Shown: piece by piece, positions 1 to 8,558 of the stretch
How positions within the stretch are numbered: the first letter of the stretch is position 1
Layout of the letters: every line of letters begins with the position of its first letter
Source of the DNA: Porticoccus sp041395745
GTDB taxonomy: Bacteria > Pseudomonadota > Gammaproteobacteria > Pseudomonadales > Porticoccaceae
Direction of reading: 5' to 3'
NCBI GenBank assembly: GCA_041395745.1
Contig: JAWKZV010000002.1
Coordinates: forward strand, 558,001-622,000
DNA length: 64,000 bases
The notes under the pieces: model-generated
What the model was told of the DNA's origin: nothing
The model's input: the letters and a program-made list of their open reading frames with translations, nothing else
The model's database searches: none
Program-made: the position numbers and the translations under genes

Positions 1-806
1 GGCTGGATTTTACTGGCGGCACCCAGATCGAAGTGGGTTATCCCGGAGCGGCTGACCTGACCGTTGTGCGGACCCAGCTGAGTGAAAGCGGTTTTGAAAA
101 CCCCGTGGTGGTGTACTTTGGTGCCGAAAGCGACGTATTGATCCGCTTACAGGGCAAGCCTGACGAGGGCCTTTCCGAAGTAGTGGTGAAATCCCTGGAT
201 CCCGAAGGCAAGGGCGACCTGGAACTGCGCCGGGTCGATTATGTGGGCCCCCAGGTGGGTGAAGAGCTCCGTGAAGATGGCGGGCTGGGAATCCTGGCTG
301 CTCTGGCGGTGGTGATGATGTATGTGGCCATCCGTTTTCAGTATAAGTTTGCCATTGGCGCTGTGGTGGCACTGATCCACGACGTCATCATTACCTTGGG
401 CTTCTTTTCTATTACCGGGCTGGAAGTAGACCTGACGGTGCTGGCGGCAGTGCTGGCGGTTATCGGTTACTCCTTGAACGACACTATCGTGGTGGCTGAC
501 CGCATCCGTGAGAATATCCGCCTACTGCGGGCAGTAGAACTGGTAGAGGTCATCAATGAATCTCTGACCCAGACCCTGGGGCGTACTGTGATCACCTCGT
601 TGACCACGGTGCTGGTCCTGGTAGCCCTGTTCCTGTTCGGTGGTGAGTTGATTCACAACTTTTCCATCGCCCTGATTGTAGGTATCGTGATCGGTACCTA
701 TTCTTCCATCTATGTGGCAGCGAATATTCTCATTGCAATTGGATTGCAGCGGGAGAACCTGTTGCCGCCGGAGAAAGAAGGCGCAGAGTTCGACGGCCTG
801 CCCTAG
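1..806 (+). CDS. secF: Protein translocase subunit SecF (5' end outside window)
   Basis: SecF works with SecD in the inner membrane, using the proton gradient to pull exported proteins across after SecYEG/SecA translocation. The reading frame is open from the first base (codon phase begins at base 3) and starts with LDFTGGTQIEV, the periplasmic motif just after the first SecF membrane helix, so only about the first 40 residues are missing. The rest shows the expected membrane helices, including GVVALIHDVIITLGFF-like and VIGYSLNDTIVVADRIREN segments typical of SecF/RND folds. An in-frame GTG at base 33 is internal and not the start. secD presumably lies just upstream, outside the window. Very secure family call. 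Confidence 0.97.
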   Translation, partial: LDFTGGTQIEVGYPGAADLTVVRTQLSESGFENPVVVYFGAESDVLIRLQGKPDEGLSEVVVKSLDPEGKGDLELRRVDYVGPQVGEELREDGGLGILAALAVVMMYVAIRFQYKFAIGAVVALIHDVIITLGFFSITGLEVDLTVLAAVLAVIGYSLNDTIVVADRIRENIRLLRAVELVEVINESLTQTLGRTVITSLTTVLVLVALFLFGGELIHNFSIALIVGIVIGTYSSIYVAANILIAIGLQRENLLPPEKEGAEFDGLP

Positions 807-986
807 AAAAAGGATTGCCAGCCATAGCTGAAAGGGGTGAAAAGGGGAGGCTTTATGGCGCCGGATTTATCTTTTTGCTTGCCTGTTTAAGTTGGCCACT
901 GTTAAAGTGGCCGATGCGGGCGTTCTGCAGCCTGTGATTTTTTACCGCCAGTCGGAAAGACTGGAACAAGTATTTACGAGGATCAT

Positions 987-1199
987 ATGTCAGATTTAGT
1001 TACCGGTACCGTTAAATGGTTTAACGAAGAAAAAGGATACGGCTTCCTGGCTCAGGAAGGCGGCAGGGATGTATTCGTGCATTTCAGTGCTATTAACGGT
1101 ACTGGCCGTCGCACACTGTTGGAAGGCCAACAGGTCTCTTTTGAGATCACTCAGGGTCAGAAAGGACCCCAGGCTCAGAACGTGACTGTTATTGCTTAA
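987..1199 (+). CDS. Cold-shock domain protein, CspA family
   Basis: A 70-residue single cold-shock domain (OB fold) that binds single-stranded RNA/DNA and melts RNA secondary structure. Both RNA-binding motifs are visible: KGYGFL (RNP1) near residues 16-21 and VFVHF (RNP2) near 30-34, with the GTVKWFN start usual for the family. The length is typical (67-70 residues). It follows a clear ribosome site (gagga) and about 180 bases of untranslated upstream sequence, compatible with the long leader of cspA-type mRNAs, although no cold box can be proven by eye. It is transcribed alone and ends at a strong terminator. Which Csp paralogue it is, and whether it is cold-induced, cannot be told from the sequence. 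Confidence 0.96.
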   Translation: MSDLVTGTVKWFNEEKGYGFLAQEGGRDVFVHFSAINGTGRRTLLEGQQVSFEITQGQKGPQAQNVTVIA

Positions 1200-1223
1200 G
1201 GCTTTCGCCCAGTAGTGACCAAC

Positions 1224-1256
1224 AAAAATGCCAGCGACAGCTGGCATTTTTGTTTT
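1224..1256 (+). terminator. Rho-independent terminator after the csp gene
   Basis: A perfect 12-bp stem (aaaaatgccagc / gctggcattttt) with a 4-base GACA loop is followed by a T-rich tract. The A-run on the 5' side means it could also terminate the convergent minus-strand transglycosylase gene. Confidence 0.9.
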
Positions 1257-1321
1257 TGTTTGTCTCGCGCTCGAATGCATGGCCCCGTATGGGGGAGCGT
1301 GCGGAACGTCCTTTGTCCTGA

Positions 1322-1894
1322 TTATCGCCAATAATCCCAGGCGACCAGCACCAGTTCCGGGTACCAGGTTTTTCCGTAACTGCCGTTGTAGCGGGCAAGG
1401 GCCGGGGTCAGGTCGCCCTTTTCCATATCCAGATAGTATTTCAGGATGGTGCAGCCATAGCGCAGGTTGGTGTCGACCTGGGTGAGGTTGTCTTCTTCTC
1501 GTCCGATTTCCCTCTTCCAGAAAGGCATGACCTGCATCAATCCCTGGGCGCCAGCCCGTGAGACAGCGTAGGAATCAAAGCGGCTTTCGATCTGGATAAC
1601 GGCCAGCACCACTTCCGGTGACAGGTCGGCCCGGGTGGCGGCTCGATGGATCTTGCGCAACAACTCGAGTCGGTCACCATCGTCTGGAATGAACTTCTCC
1701 AGCTGGCTGGATTTTGCCATCAGCCAGACTTCTGCATCGAAACGATCCTCGAAACTGTCGGCCTGGGCAATGGTGGACTTGAGCAGGGCGACCAGTTGCT
1801 GATCGATTTCTTCTTCGGAATAAGCGGGTAATGAACATGACAGGGTGGCAACAAGCCATCCGCTAACCAGCCATTTGCCCGCTTTTGTGATCAT
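1322..1894 (-). CDS. Lytic transglycosylase (SLT domain), exported
   Basis: A 190-residue family 1 (Slt-like) lytic transglycosylase, which cleaves the MurNAc-GlcNAc bond of peptidoglycan to form 1,6-anhydro products. A hydrophobic N-terminal segment ends in AYS before EEE (residues 25-27), a plausible signal peptidase I site. The cysteine at position 20 does not sit in a good lipobox. The catalytic glutamate is E103 in IQIESRFD, followed by the family motifs GAQGLMQVMP and ALARYNGS. Its start overlaps the 3' end of proS by four bases (ATGA), so the two are translated from one minus-strand transcript. This pairing of an SLT protein with proS is a conserved oddity rather than a pathway link. 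The enzyme class is secure; the substrate niche is unknown. Confidence 0.92.
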   Translation of the reverse strand: MITKAGKWLVSGWLVATLSCSLPAYSEEEIDQQLVALLKSTIAQADSFEDRFDAEVWLMAKSSQLEKFIPDDGDRLELLRKIHRAATRADLSPEVVLAVIQIESRFDSYAVSRAGAQGLMQVMPFWKREIGREEDNLTQVDTNLRYGCTILKYYLDMEKGDLTPALARYNGSYGKTWYPELVLVAWDYWR

Positions 1895-3606
1895 CCGATA
1901 GCCTGTGTCAGAAACTCTGTTACCTGGTTCAGGGGGATGTTGCGATTCTCACCCTCACGGCGCAGACAGTATTCCACTTCGCCGTTCTCGAGGCCGCGGT
2001 CACCCACTACCACCCGGTGGGGGATGCCGATCAGCTCGATGTCTGCCAGCATGACCCCCAGTCGAGCCTTTTCTTCGTCCATAAATAGCACATCAATGCC
2101 GGCTGTGGTCAGTTCTGCGTAGAGTTTTTCACAGGTTTCGCGAACCTGTTCAGATTTGTTCATGTTGATCGGCACCAGTGCCACCTGGAAGGGGGCCAGC
2201 GCCTCCGGCCAGATGATGCCCTTGTCGTCGTGGTTTTGCTCGATGGCCGCTGCCACCACGCGGGAGACCCCGATACCGTAGCAGCCCATGATCATCACCT
2301 GCTCACGGCCCTCTTCGTTGAGGACCTTGGCATTCATGGCTTCACTGTATTTGGTGCCCAGCTGGAAAATGTGGCCCACTTCGATGCCGCGCTTGATCTC
2401 CAGGGTGCCCTTGCCGTCCGGGCTGGGGTCGCCGGGTACCACGTTGCGGATATCTGCCACATCATCAATAGGGCAATCCCGCTCCCAGTTGGCGCCGGTG
2501 AGATGGAAGCCGTCCTTGTTGGCGCCACAGACGAAGTCCGCCAGATAAGCGGCACTGCGATCGACGATTACAGGAATGTTGAGGCCGACGGGACCAATGG
2601 AGCCGACGGAGCAGCCGAGGGTTTCCTTGACTTGTGCCTCGCTGGCAAACGTCAGCGGTGCGGCGACACCGTGCAGCTTTTCTGCCTTGATTTCATTGAG
2701 CTCATGGTCGCCTCGCACTACCAGGGCTACCAGAGGGGCTTCGTCGTCGTCGCCCAGAACGATCAGCGTTTTGGCGATCTGTTCTGCAGCTATGCCGAGG
2801 AATTCGCTAACCTGCTCGATGCTGTGCTGGCCCGGGGTGGCCACCTCCGTCATATCCTGTTCCGGTGCGGGACGCACGCCAGCCGGCGCAACTGCTTCGG
2901 CCATCTCCACGTTAGCGGCGTAATCACTTTCGGTTGAGAAGGCGATATCGTCCTCGCCGGAGGTCGCCAGCACGTGGAATTCGTGGGAATGGCTGCCGCC
3001 GATACTGCCGGTATCCGCCAGTACCGGGCGAAAATCCAGGCCAAGACGGCTGAAGATGGCGCTGTAGGCGGCGTGCATAACGTTATAGGTCTGCTGCAGG
3101 CTGGCCTGGTCGGTATGGAAGGAATAGGCATCCTTCATGATGAACTCCCGCGAACGCATGATGCCGAAGCGGGGGCGAATTTCATCCCGGAACTTGGTCT
3201 GGATTTGGTAAAAGTTGGCCGGTAGTTGCTTGTAGCTGCGAATCTGGTTGCGCACCAGATCGGTAATGACTTCTTCGTGGGTGGGGCCGAGGCAGAACGA
3301 GCGGTCATGGCGGTCGCTCATGCGCAGCAACTCCGGACCATACTGCTCCCAGCGGCCTGATTCCTGCCACAGTTCGGCAGGCTGGGTAACCGGCATCAGA
3401 ACTTCCTGGGCGCCGGCACGGTTCATCTCCTCGCGCACGATGGTTTCCACCTTGCGCAGTACTTTCAGCCCCAGGGGCAGCCAGTTATAGAGCCCGGCGG
3501 CCAGCTTGCGGATCATGCCCGCGCGGATCATCAGCTGGTGGCTGATCACTTCGGCGTCGGAGGGGGTTTCTTTCTGGGTGGCAATCAGGTACTGGCTGGC
3601 TCGCAT
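1891..3606 (-). CDS. proS: Prolyl-tRNA synthetase, bacterial type with editing domain
   Basis: Class II aminoacyl-tRNA synthetase that charges tRNA-Pro. The protein is 571 residues (E. coli 572), with motif 1 near the N terminus, motif 2 around FRDEIRPRFGIMRSREF (about residues 139-155), and the YbaK-like INS editing domain of about 180 residues that hydrolyses mischarged Ala-tRNA-Pro inserted between motifs 2 and 3. Motif 3 lies near MIMGCYGIGVSR. The ATG start is preceded by a good Shine-Dalgarno on the minus strand (ggag). It is the first gene of a two-gene minus-strand unit with the transglycosylase, divergent from the HIT gene. Confidence 0.98.
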   Translation of the reverse strand: MRASQYLIATQKETPSDAEVISHQLMIRAGMIRKLAAGLYNWLPLGLKVLRKVETIVREEMNRAGAQEVLMPVTQPAELWQESGRWEQYGPELLRMSDRHDRSFCLGPTHEEVITDLVRNQIRSYKQLPANFYQIQTKFRDEIRPRFGIMRSREFIMKDAYSFHTDQASLQQTYNVMHAAYSAIFSRLGLDFRPVLADTGSIGGSHSHEFHVLATSGEDDIAFSTESDYAANVEMAEAVAPAGVRPAPEQDMTEVATPGQHSIEQVSEFLGIAAEQIAKTLIVLGDDDEAPLVALVVRGDHELNEIKAEKLHGVAAPLTFASEAQVKETLGCSVGSIGPVGLNIPVIVDRSAAYLADFVCGANKDGFHLTGANWERDCPIDDVADIRNVVPGDPSPDGKGTLEIKRGIEVGHIFQLGTKYSEAMNAKVLNEEGREQVMIMGCYGIGVSRVVAAAIEQNHDDKGIIWPEALAPFQVALVPINMNKSEQVRETCEKLYAELTTAGIDVLFMDEEKARLGVMLADIELIGIPHRVVVGDRGLENGEVEYCLRREGENRNIPLNQVTEFLTQAIG

Positions 3607-3690
3607 AAGCTATTCTTTATCTTGGAGGTTGCTGAAAAAGGCGCTATTTTACGGCCCCGCCCGCGTTGGGTACAGAATAGAGGTAGTCAA

Positions 3691-4119
3691 ATGTTCGAGC
3701 TTCATCCCCGTCTGGCGGCAGATACGGTTTCCGTAGGTGATTTCAGCCTGTGCCGATTGCTGTTGCACCGGGACGCTAACTACCCCTGGTTTATTCTGGT
3801 GCCGCGGCAGGAAGACCTCTCCGAAATTTACCACCTCTCTGAAATGGATCGCCAGCAACTGATTCGTGAGTCCTGCCAGTTGGCGGAAGCGCTGGTGGAT
3901 GTGTTCTCCCCCGACAAGATCAACATCGCCACACTTGGCAATATGGTGCCCCAGTTGCACATGCACCATGTGGTCCGCTACAAAAATGACGGCGCCTGGC
4001 CAAACCCCATCTGGGGTGCTCAGCCTCCCCGCGACTACAGTGAACAGATGCTACAGGAGCGGCTTGAAGGTATTGTCAACGTACTGGAAGGTGGCGAGTT
4101 CAGGCCGTTTGCCGGCTGA
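3691..4119 (+). CDS. HIT-domain protein
   Basis: A 142-residue histidine-triad superfamily protein; HIT proteins are nucleotide hydrolases or transferases acting on the alpha phosphate of nucleotide conjugates. The signature is QLHMHHVVR (about residues 91-99). The histidine pattern is H-x-H-H rather than the canonical H-x-H-x-H, a variant seen in a gammaproteobacterial subgroup, so catalysis cannot be assumed. The conserved tail WPNPIWG follows. The ATG at 3691 is chosen because it matches the start of homologous proteins and follows aggt; the frame itself is open further upstream into the proS promoter region. It is divergent from proS. Substrate unknown. Confidence 0.88.
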   Translation: MFELHPRLAADTVSVGDFSLCRLLLHRDANYPWFILVPRQEDLSEIYHLSEMDRQQLIRESCQLAEALVDVFSPDKINIATLGNMVPQLHMHHVVRYKNDGAWPNPIWGAQPPRDYSEQMLQERLEGIVNVLEGGEFRPFAG

Positions 4120-4190
4120 CTCCTGCGTTCTGGGCAATGTCTCTTCCTGTCCCGGTTGTGACCGGAAATCCCACTGATTCAAGCTTCTAG

Positions 4191-4213
4191 CCCCAGTGTT
4201 ACTGGGGTATAAT
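4191..4213 (+). promoter_or_regulatory. Hairpin followed by consensus -10 upstream of the fmdB-like gene and aspS
   Basis: A 6-bp hairpin (ccccag/ctgggg) abuts a perfect TATAAT at 4208-4213, about 58 bases before the fmdB-like start. No good -35 is visible at 16-18 bases, so the promoter call rests on the -10 hexamer and its position at the head of a gene unit. Confidence 0.45.
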
Positions 4214-4270
4214 GCGCCGCTTTTGTTAGGGGGCATTTTTGCCCGGTAGAGACGTATTGGGGTGTTGTTT

Positions 4271-4540
4271 ATGCCAATCTACGGTTATCAGTGTCAGTCC
4301 TGCGGCCACGAAATGGAGGCTTTGCAAAAGATCAGTGACAGTCCTTTGTCCGAGTGTCCTGCCTGTCATGAGCCCGCCCTGAAAAAGCAGCTGTCCGCTG
4401 CCGGTTTCAGACTGAGCGGCAGTGGCTGGTACGAAACAGACTTCAAAAAGGGCAACCGGAAAAACCTGGCCGGGGAAAAAACCTGTGAAGGCAAGGGAAG
4501 TAAGTCCTGTGAGGCCAGCGGCAGCTGCCCTAGCGCCTGA
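4271..4540 (+). CDS. FmdB-family zinc-ribbon protein
   Basis: An 89-residue protein beginning MPIYGYQCQSCGHEME, the hallmark of the FmdB/CxxC_CxxC_SSSS putative regulatory family. A CxxC at residues 8-11 and a second CPAC pair near 33-36 would bind one zinc. The C-terminal third is low complexity, rich in G, K, S and C. The ATG at 4271 is preferred over an in-frame alternative three codons earlier because family members start at MPxY. It lies 69 bases upstream of aspS on the same strand, a linkage also seen in other gammaproteobacteria, and is probably co-transcribed. Biochemical role unknown. Confidence 0.9.
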   Translation: MPIYGYQCQSCGHEMEALQKISDSPLSECPACHEPALKKQLSAAGFRLSGSGWYETDFKKGNRKNLAGEKTCEGKGSKSCEASGSCPSA

Positions 4541-4609
4541 TTGGCGCACCTGACAAAACCATGCCGGCTATCCTGCCCCGGCTTTATTGATTCGATACGG
4601 GAAAGAAGA

Positions 4610-6394
4610 ATGCGTACAAATTATTGCGGTGTGCTTGGTACCGAACACATCGACCAGGAAGTGACACTCTGTGGCTGGGTAGATCGCCGGCGGGATCACG
4701 GGGGTGTCATCTTTATCGACTTGCGCGATCGCGAGGGCATCGTGCAGGTAGTGTTTGATCCTGACAGTGGCGATCATTTTGCCCAGGCAGACCGGGTACG
4801 CAGCGAATATGTTCTGCAGGTGCGTGGTCGGGTCCGCGCGCGCACTCCTCAAACCGTCAATCCGGAAATGGCTACCGGCAAGATCGAAGTCTATGGTCTG
4901 GGGCTGGAGATCCTGAACACCTCTGAAACACCGCCGTTTCCGCTGGATCAGCATAACAAGGTTGGGGAGGATGTTCGCCTGCGCTACCGGTACCTGGATC
5001 TGCGCCGCCCGGAAATGCTCAACAACATGCGCTTCCGTTCCAGGGTGACCAACATCATTCGCAACTTCCTGGATCAGCGCGGTTTCCTCGACATTGAAAC
5101 GCCGATCCTGACCCGCGCTACTCCGGAGGGCGCCCGCGACTATCTGGTGCCGAGCCGCACCCACGAGGGCAAGTTCTTTGCACTGCCCCAGTCGCCCCAG
5201 TTGTTCAAGCAGTTGCTGATGGTCTCCGGTATCGACCGTTACTACCAGATCGCCAAGTGTTTCCGGGACGAGGACCTGCGGGCCGACCGCCAGCCGGAGT
5301 TCACCCAGGTGGACGTGGAGCTCTCCTTTACCAGCGAAGAGCAGATCATGGCCATCAACGAAGAAATGATCCGCAACCTGTTCCAGGAAGTATTGGGAGT
5401 TGATCTCGGCTATTTCCCGCGCATGCCCCACAGCGAGGCGATGCTGCGCTATGGCAGCGACAAGCCGGACCTGCGCATCCCGCTGGAGCTGGTGGAAATC
5501 AAGGACCTGATGGCCGAGGTGGACTTCAAGGTGTTCTCCGGTCCCGCCAATGATCCCAAAGGCCGGGTCACCGCCCTGAAAGTGCCCGGTGGCAACGAGA
5601 TCAGCCGCAAACAGATTGATGACTACACCAAGTTTGTCGGCATCTACGGCGCCCGCGGCCTGGCCTACATCAAGGTCAACGACAAGAGCGACCTGGAAGA
5701 GGGGCTGCAGTCTCCGATCGTGAAATTCCTGCCCACCGCCGTGCGCGCCGCCATTCTGGAGCGTACCGAAGCAGAAAACGGTGATCTGATTTTCTTCGGC
5801 GCTGACAATTGCAAGGTGGTTACCGAGGCGCTGGGCGCACTGCGCTGCAAGCTGGGTGCGGACCTGAACCTTTACACCCGGGAATGGGCGCCACTGTGGG
5901 TGGTCGATTTCCCGATGTTCGAGGAAGACGATGAGGGTGGCTGGTCCTCCCTGCACCACCCCTTTACCCGCCCCGCGTGTACTCCCGAAGAGCTCCAGGC
6001 CGATCCCGAGTCGGCGCTGTCCATCGCCTATGACATGGTGCTGAACGGCACTGAACTGGGCGGTGGTTCGATTCGTATCCACAACCCGGACATGCAGAAA
6101 GCAGTGTTCAAGGTGTTGGGTATCAGCGATGAGGAAGCAGAAGAGAAATTCGGTTTTCTGGTCGACGCCCTGAACTTTGGCTGCCCGCCCCACGGTGGCC
6201 TGGCTTTCGGCCTGGATCGACTGATCATGCTGATGACTGGCAGTCAGTCTATCCGCGATGTGATCGCTTTCCCGAAAACCCAGACTGCCGCCTGCCTGCT
6301 CACCGACGCCCCCGGCAATGTCGACAGCAAGCAACTGCGCGAGTTGAACATTCGCCTGCGTGAGAAAAAGCAGGAAAAACAGGAAGAAGGCTGA
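4610..6394 (+). CDS. aspS: Aspartyl-tRNA synthetase
   Basis: A 594-residue class IIb synthetase (E. coli 590). The N-terminal OB-fold anticodon-binding domain contains CGWVDRRRDHGGVIFIDLRD. Motif 2 is in CFRDEDLRADRQPEFTQ, the bacterial-type GAD insertion domain follows, and motif 3 is in FGLDRLIMLM near the C terminus. The start is placed at the ATG at 4610 (MRTNYCG), after gggaaagaag, which matches family N termini; the frame is open for another 23 codons upstream without a convincing start. It is followed by yebC on the same strand. The sequence does not reveal whether the enzyme is discriminating or also charges tRNA-Asn. Confidence 0.98.
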   Translation: MRTNYCGVLGTEHIDQEVTLCGWVDRRRDHGGVIFIDLRDREGIVQVVFDPDSGDHFAQADRVRSEYVLQVRGRVRARTPQTVNPEMATGKIEVYGLGLEILNTSETPPFPLDQHNKVGEDVRLRYRYLDLRRPEMLNNMRFRSRVTNIIRNFLDQRGFLDIETPILTRATPEGARDYLVPSRTHEGKFFALPQSPQLFKQLLMVSGIDRYYQIAKCFRDEDLRADRQPEFTQVDVELSFTSEEQIMAINEEMIRNLFQEVLGVDLGYFPRMPHSEAMLRYGSDKPDLRIPLELVEIKDLMAEVDFKVFSGPANDPKGRVTALKVPGGNEISRKQIDDYTKFVGIYGARGLAYIKVNDKSDLEEGLQSPIVKFLPTAVRAAILERTEAENGDLIFFGADNCKVVTEALGALRCKLGADLNLYTREWAPLWVVDFPMFEEDDEGGWSSLHHPFTRPACTPEELQADPESALSIAYDMVLNGTELGGGSIRIHNPDMQKAVFKVLGISDEEAEEKFGFLVDALNFGCPPHGGLAFGLDRLIMLMTGSQSIRDVIAFPKTQTAACLLTDAPGNVDSKQLRELNIRLREKKQEKQEEG

Positions 6395-6479
6395 GTCTGA
6401 GATCGTCGCAGGATGCGACAGAAAATAATGAAAACGGGCGAAAGGACGCCCGCTGCAGTAGAAGTGGAGGTTTCTGTTT

Positions 6480-7226
6480 ATGGCAGGTCACAGTAAATGG
6501 GCCAACATTAAACACCGCAAGGCCGCACAGGATGCCAAGCGGGGCAAGATTTTTACCAAAGTGATCCGCGAACTGGTGGTGGCTGCCAAAGCGGGTGGCG
6601 GTGTTCCGGAGGACAATCCGCGCCTGCGTGCCGCCATCGACAAGGCTCTCGCCAACAATATGAAGCGGGACACCATCGACAAGGCAATTGCCCGCGGCGC
6701 CGGAGCCGGTGACTCGGAGAACTACGAAGAGGTCACCTACGAGGGCTATGGCGTAGGCGGTATCGCAGTATTGGTGGAGTGCATGACCGATAACCGCAAT
6801 CGCACGGTCTCAGATGTTCGCCATGCTTTCACCAAACGCGGCGGCAACCTCGGCACGGACGGTTCAGTGGCGTACCTGTTCAAACGCACCGGCCAGATCA
6901 GCTACCCGGAAGGGGTCGATGAGGAGAAACTCATGGACGTGGCTCTGGACGCCGGCGCCGAGGATGTGGTGACCAATGATGATGGTTCAGTTGATGTGCT
7001 GACCGGTTGGGAGGATTTTCTTTCCGTCAAGGATGCCCTTATTGCCGAGGGCCTTGAGCCGGAAAATGCCGAGGTGACCATGCTGGCTTCTACCACAGTT
7101 CCCCTGGATAAGGAGGGCGCCGAGAAGCTGTTGGCACTGGTCGATCATCTGGAAGACCTGGATGACGTGCAGAATGTCTACACCAACGCAGATATTTCCT
7201 CTGAAGTGATGGAGGAACTCGGCTGA
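6480..7226 (+). CDS. yebC: YebC/PmpR-family DNA-binding regulatory protein
   Basis: A 248-residue protein starting MAGHSKWANIKHRKA, diagnostic of the YebC/PmpR/TACO1 family. Members act as transcriptional regulators (PmpR represses a quorum-sensing gene in Pseudomonas) and, in recent work on some members, as helpers of translation through proline stretches. The length equals the family norm, and a ribosome site (ggagg) lies six bases upstream. It sits directly upstream of ruvCAB, as in many gammaproteobacteria, but a terminator separates it from ruvC. Confidence 0.96.
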   Translation: MAGHSKWANIKHRKAAQDAKRGKIFTKVIRELVVAAKAGGGVPEDNPRLRAAIDKALANNMKRDTIDKAIARGAGAGDSENYEEVTYEGYGVGGIAVLVECMTDNRNRTVSDVRHAFTKRGGNLGTDGSVAYLFKRTGQISYPEGVDEEKLMDVALDAGAEDVVTNDDGSVDVLTGWEDFLSVKDALIAEGLEPENAEVTMLASTTVPLDKEGAEKLLALVDHLEDLDDVQNVYTNADISSEVMEELG

Positions 7227-7261
7227 TCAGAGCCGGGCTAATCGTGAAGTCAGTTTTGTCG

Positions 7262-7287
7262 AAGGCGGTCCATGTGGCCGCCTTTTT
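7262..7287 (+). terminator. Terminator after yebC
   Basis: A stem aaggcgg/ccgcctt with a 9-base loop runs into five T residues 36 bases after the yebC stop codon. Confidence 0.8.
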
Positions 7288-7377
7288 CGTGCCCATTCGC
7301 GGTTTCCCCGGATTGGGGGTTGTAATTTTGGACCAGTAGGATACTGTAGCAATATACAGTATTGGCGGTGAGGCGGC

Positions 7378-7935
7378 ATGACCCTGATTATCGGCATTGA
7401 CCCCGGTTCCCAGAAAACCGGCTTCGGCGTCATTGATGTCGTGGGTGCCAAAACCGGGTATGTCACCAGCGGCATTATCCGCCTGCCGGAAGGTCCTCTG
7501 CCAGAGCGTCTGAAGATTATTTTCGACAGCGTCAGCAGTATCATCGCCCAATACGGGCCGGTCACCATGGCCGTGGAGGACATCTTTTTTGCCAGAGATC
7601 CAAGGGCTGCCCTGAAACTGGGGCAGGCCCGCGGGGCGGCCATCGTTGCCGGGGTCAACGCGGGGTTGAGCGTGGCTGAGTACGCCGCCCGCACGGTCAA
7701 GCAGTCGGTGGTAGGCAATGGTGCCGCCAGCAAGGAGCAGGTGCAGTATATGGTCACGCGACTGCTAAAGCTGGCGTCAGCCCCAGCCGAGGACGCCGCC
7801 GATGCTCTGGCTGTGGCGCTATGCCATGCCCGCACCCTGGCGACGACAGCCAATATGACCACCCGTATCCACTATTCCCGAGGCCGTATGAAAACCCTGG
7901 CCGGAACCGCCAAGCAGGAGAAGCCCGTTAAATGA
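7378..7935 (+). CDS. ruvC: Holliday-junction endonuclease RuvC
   Basis: RuvC resolves Holliday junctions by paired nicks during recombination and repair. The 185-residue protein has the RNase H-like fold signature: IIGIDPGSQKTGFG with the first catalytic aspartate (D8), VEDIFFA with the catalytic glutamate, and EDAADALAVALCHA carrying the last acidic pair. The ATG at 7378 overlaps the end of a ggcgg ribosome site region. Its stop overlaps the ruvA start by four bases (ATGA), giving translational coupling. The C-terminal 25 residues are basic and slightly longer than in E. coli. Confidence 0.98.
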   Translation: MTLIIGIDPGSQKTGFGVIDVVGAKTGYVTSGIIRLPEGPLPERLKIIFDSVSSIIAQYGPVTMAVEDIFFARDPRAALKLGQARGAAIVAGVNAGLSVAEYAARTVKQSVVGNGAASKEQVQYMVTRLLKLASAPAEDAADALAVALCHARTLATTANMTTRIHYSRGRMKTLAGTAKQEKPVK

Positions 7936-8534
7936 TTGGCAGAATCAGTGGCATTTTGCTGGAGCGGCAGGCTCCGGAACTGTTGATTGACGTGCAGGGC
8001 ATCGGCTATGAAGTATTGGTGTCCTTGACGACTTTTTTCGAATTGCCTCCTCCGGGGCAGTCCGTGGTGTTGCACACTCATTTTGTGGTGCGCGAGGATG
8101 CCCAGCAACTCTATGGTTTCTCCGAATTGGCAGAGCGGGAACTGTTCCGACACCTGATCAAGGTCAGTGGTGTCGGGCCTAAAATGGCGTTGGCCATCCT
8201 CTCAGGCATGAATGCCGGGGAATTTGTGCGCACTGTGCAGGATAACGATGTGGCGACGCTGGTGAGGTTGCCCGGAGTGGGCAAGAAAACCGCCGAGCGC
8301 CTGATCGTGGAAATGCGCGACCGGTTGAAGGATTTCGCTGCGGCAGATTTGCCGTTGCCGGAGCGCGCTTCGTCCAGTGGTGTGTCAGAACAGATTCAGG
8401 AAGCGGAAAGTGCACTGGTGGCATTGGGTTACAAGCCCCAGGAGGCCGCGCGAATGGTCAATGCCGTAGCCAACGATGCCCAAAGCAGTCAGGAATTGAT
8501 TCGCCTGGCGCTGAAAAGCATGGTTAAAAGCTAA
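7932..8534 (+). CDS. ruvA: Holliday-junction branch-migration protein RuvA
   Basis: RuvA binds four-way junctions as a tetramer and loads the RuvB motor. The 200-residue protein shows the N-terminal OB domain (MIGRISGILLERQ), two helix-hairpin-helix motifs (around LIKVSGVGPKMALAIL and LVRLPGVGKKTAERLI) and the flexible C-terminal RuvB-interacting domain. It overlaps ruvC by four bases and is followed 24 bases later by ruvB. Confidence 0.98.
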   Translation: MIGRISGILLERQAPELLIDVQGIGYEVLVSLTTFFELPPPGQSVVLHTHFVVREDAQQLYGFSELAERELFRHLIKVSGVGPKMALAILSGMNAGEFVRTVQDNDVATLVRLPGVGKKTAERLIVEMRDRLKDFAAADLPLPERASSSGVSEQIQEAESALVALGYKPQEAARMVNAVANDAQSSQELIRLALKSMVKS

Positions 8535-8558
8535 GCGCAGCAAGATATACTGGCCGCC

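Noticed and set aside
855..890. An 11-residue open frame with a strong Shine-Dalgarno in the csp leader
   Set aside because: Too short to judge; no conserved feature, and the leader may be untranslated.
4568..6334. A 588-codon open frame antisense to aspS
   Set aside because: Shadow of aspS codon bias; the translated product is His/Val/Gly-rich low-information sequence.
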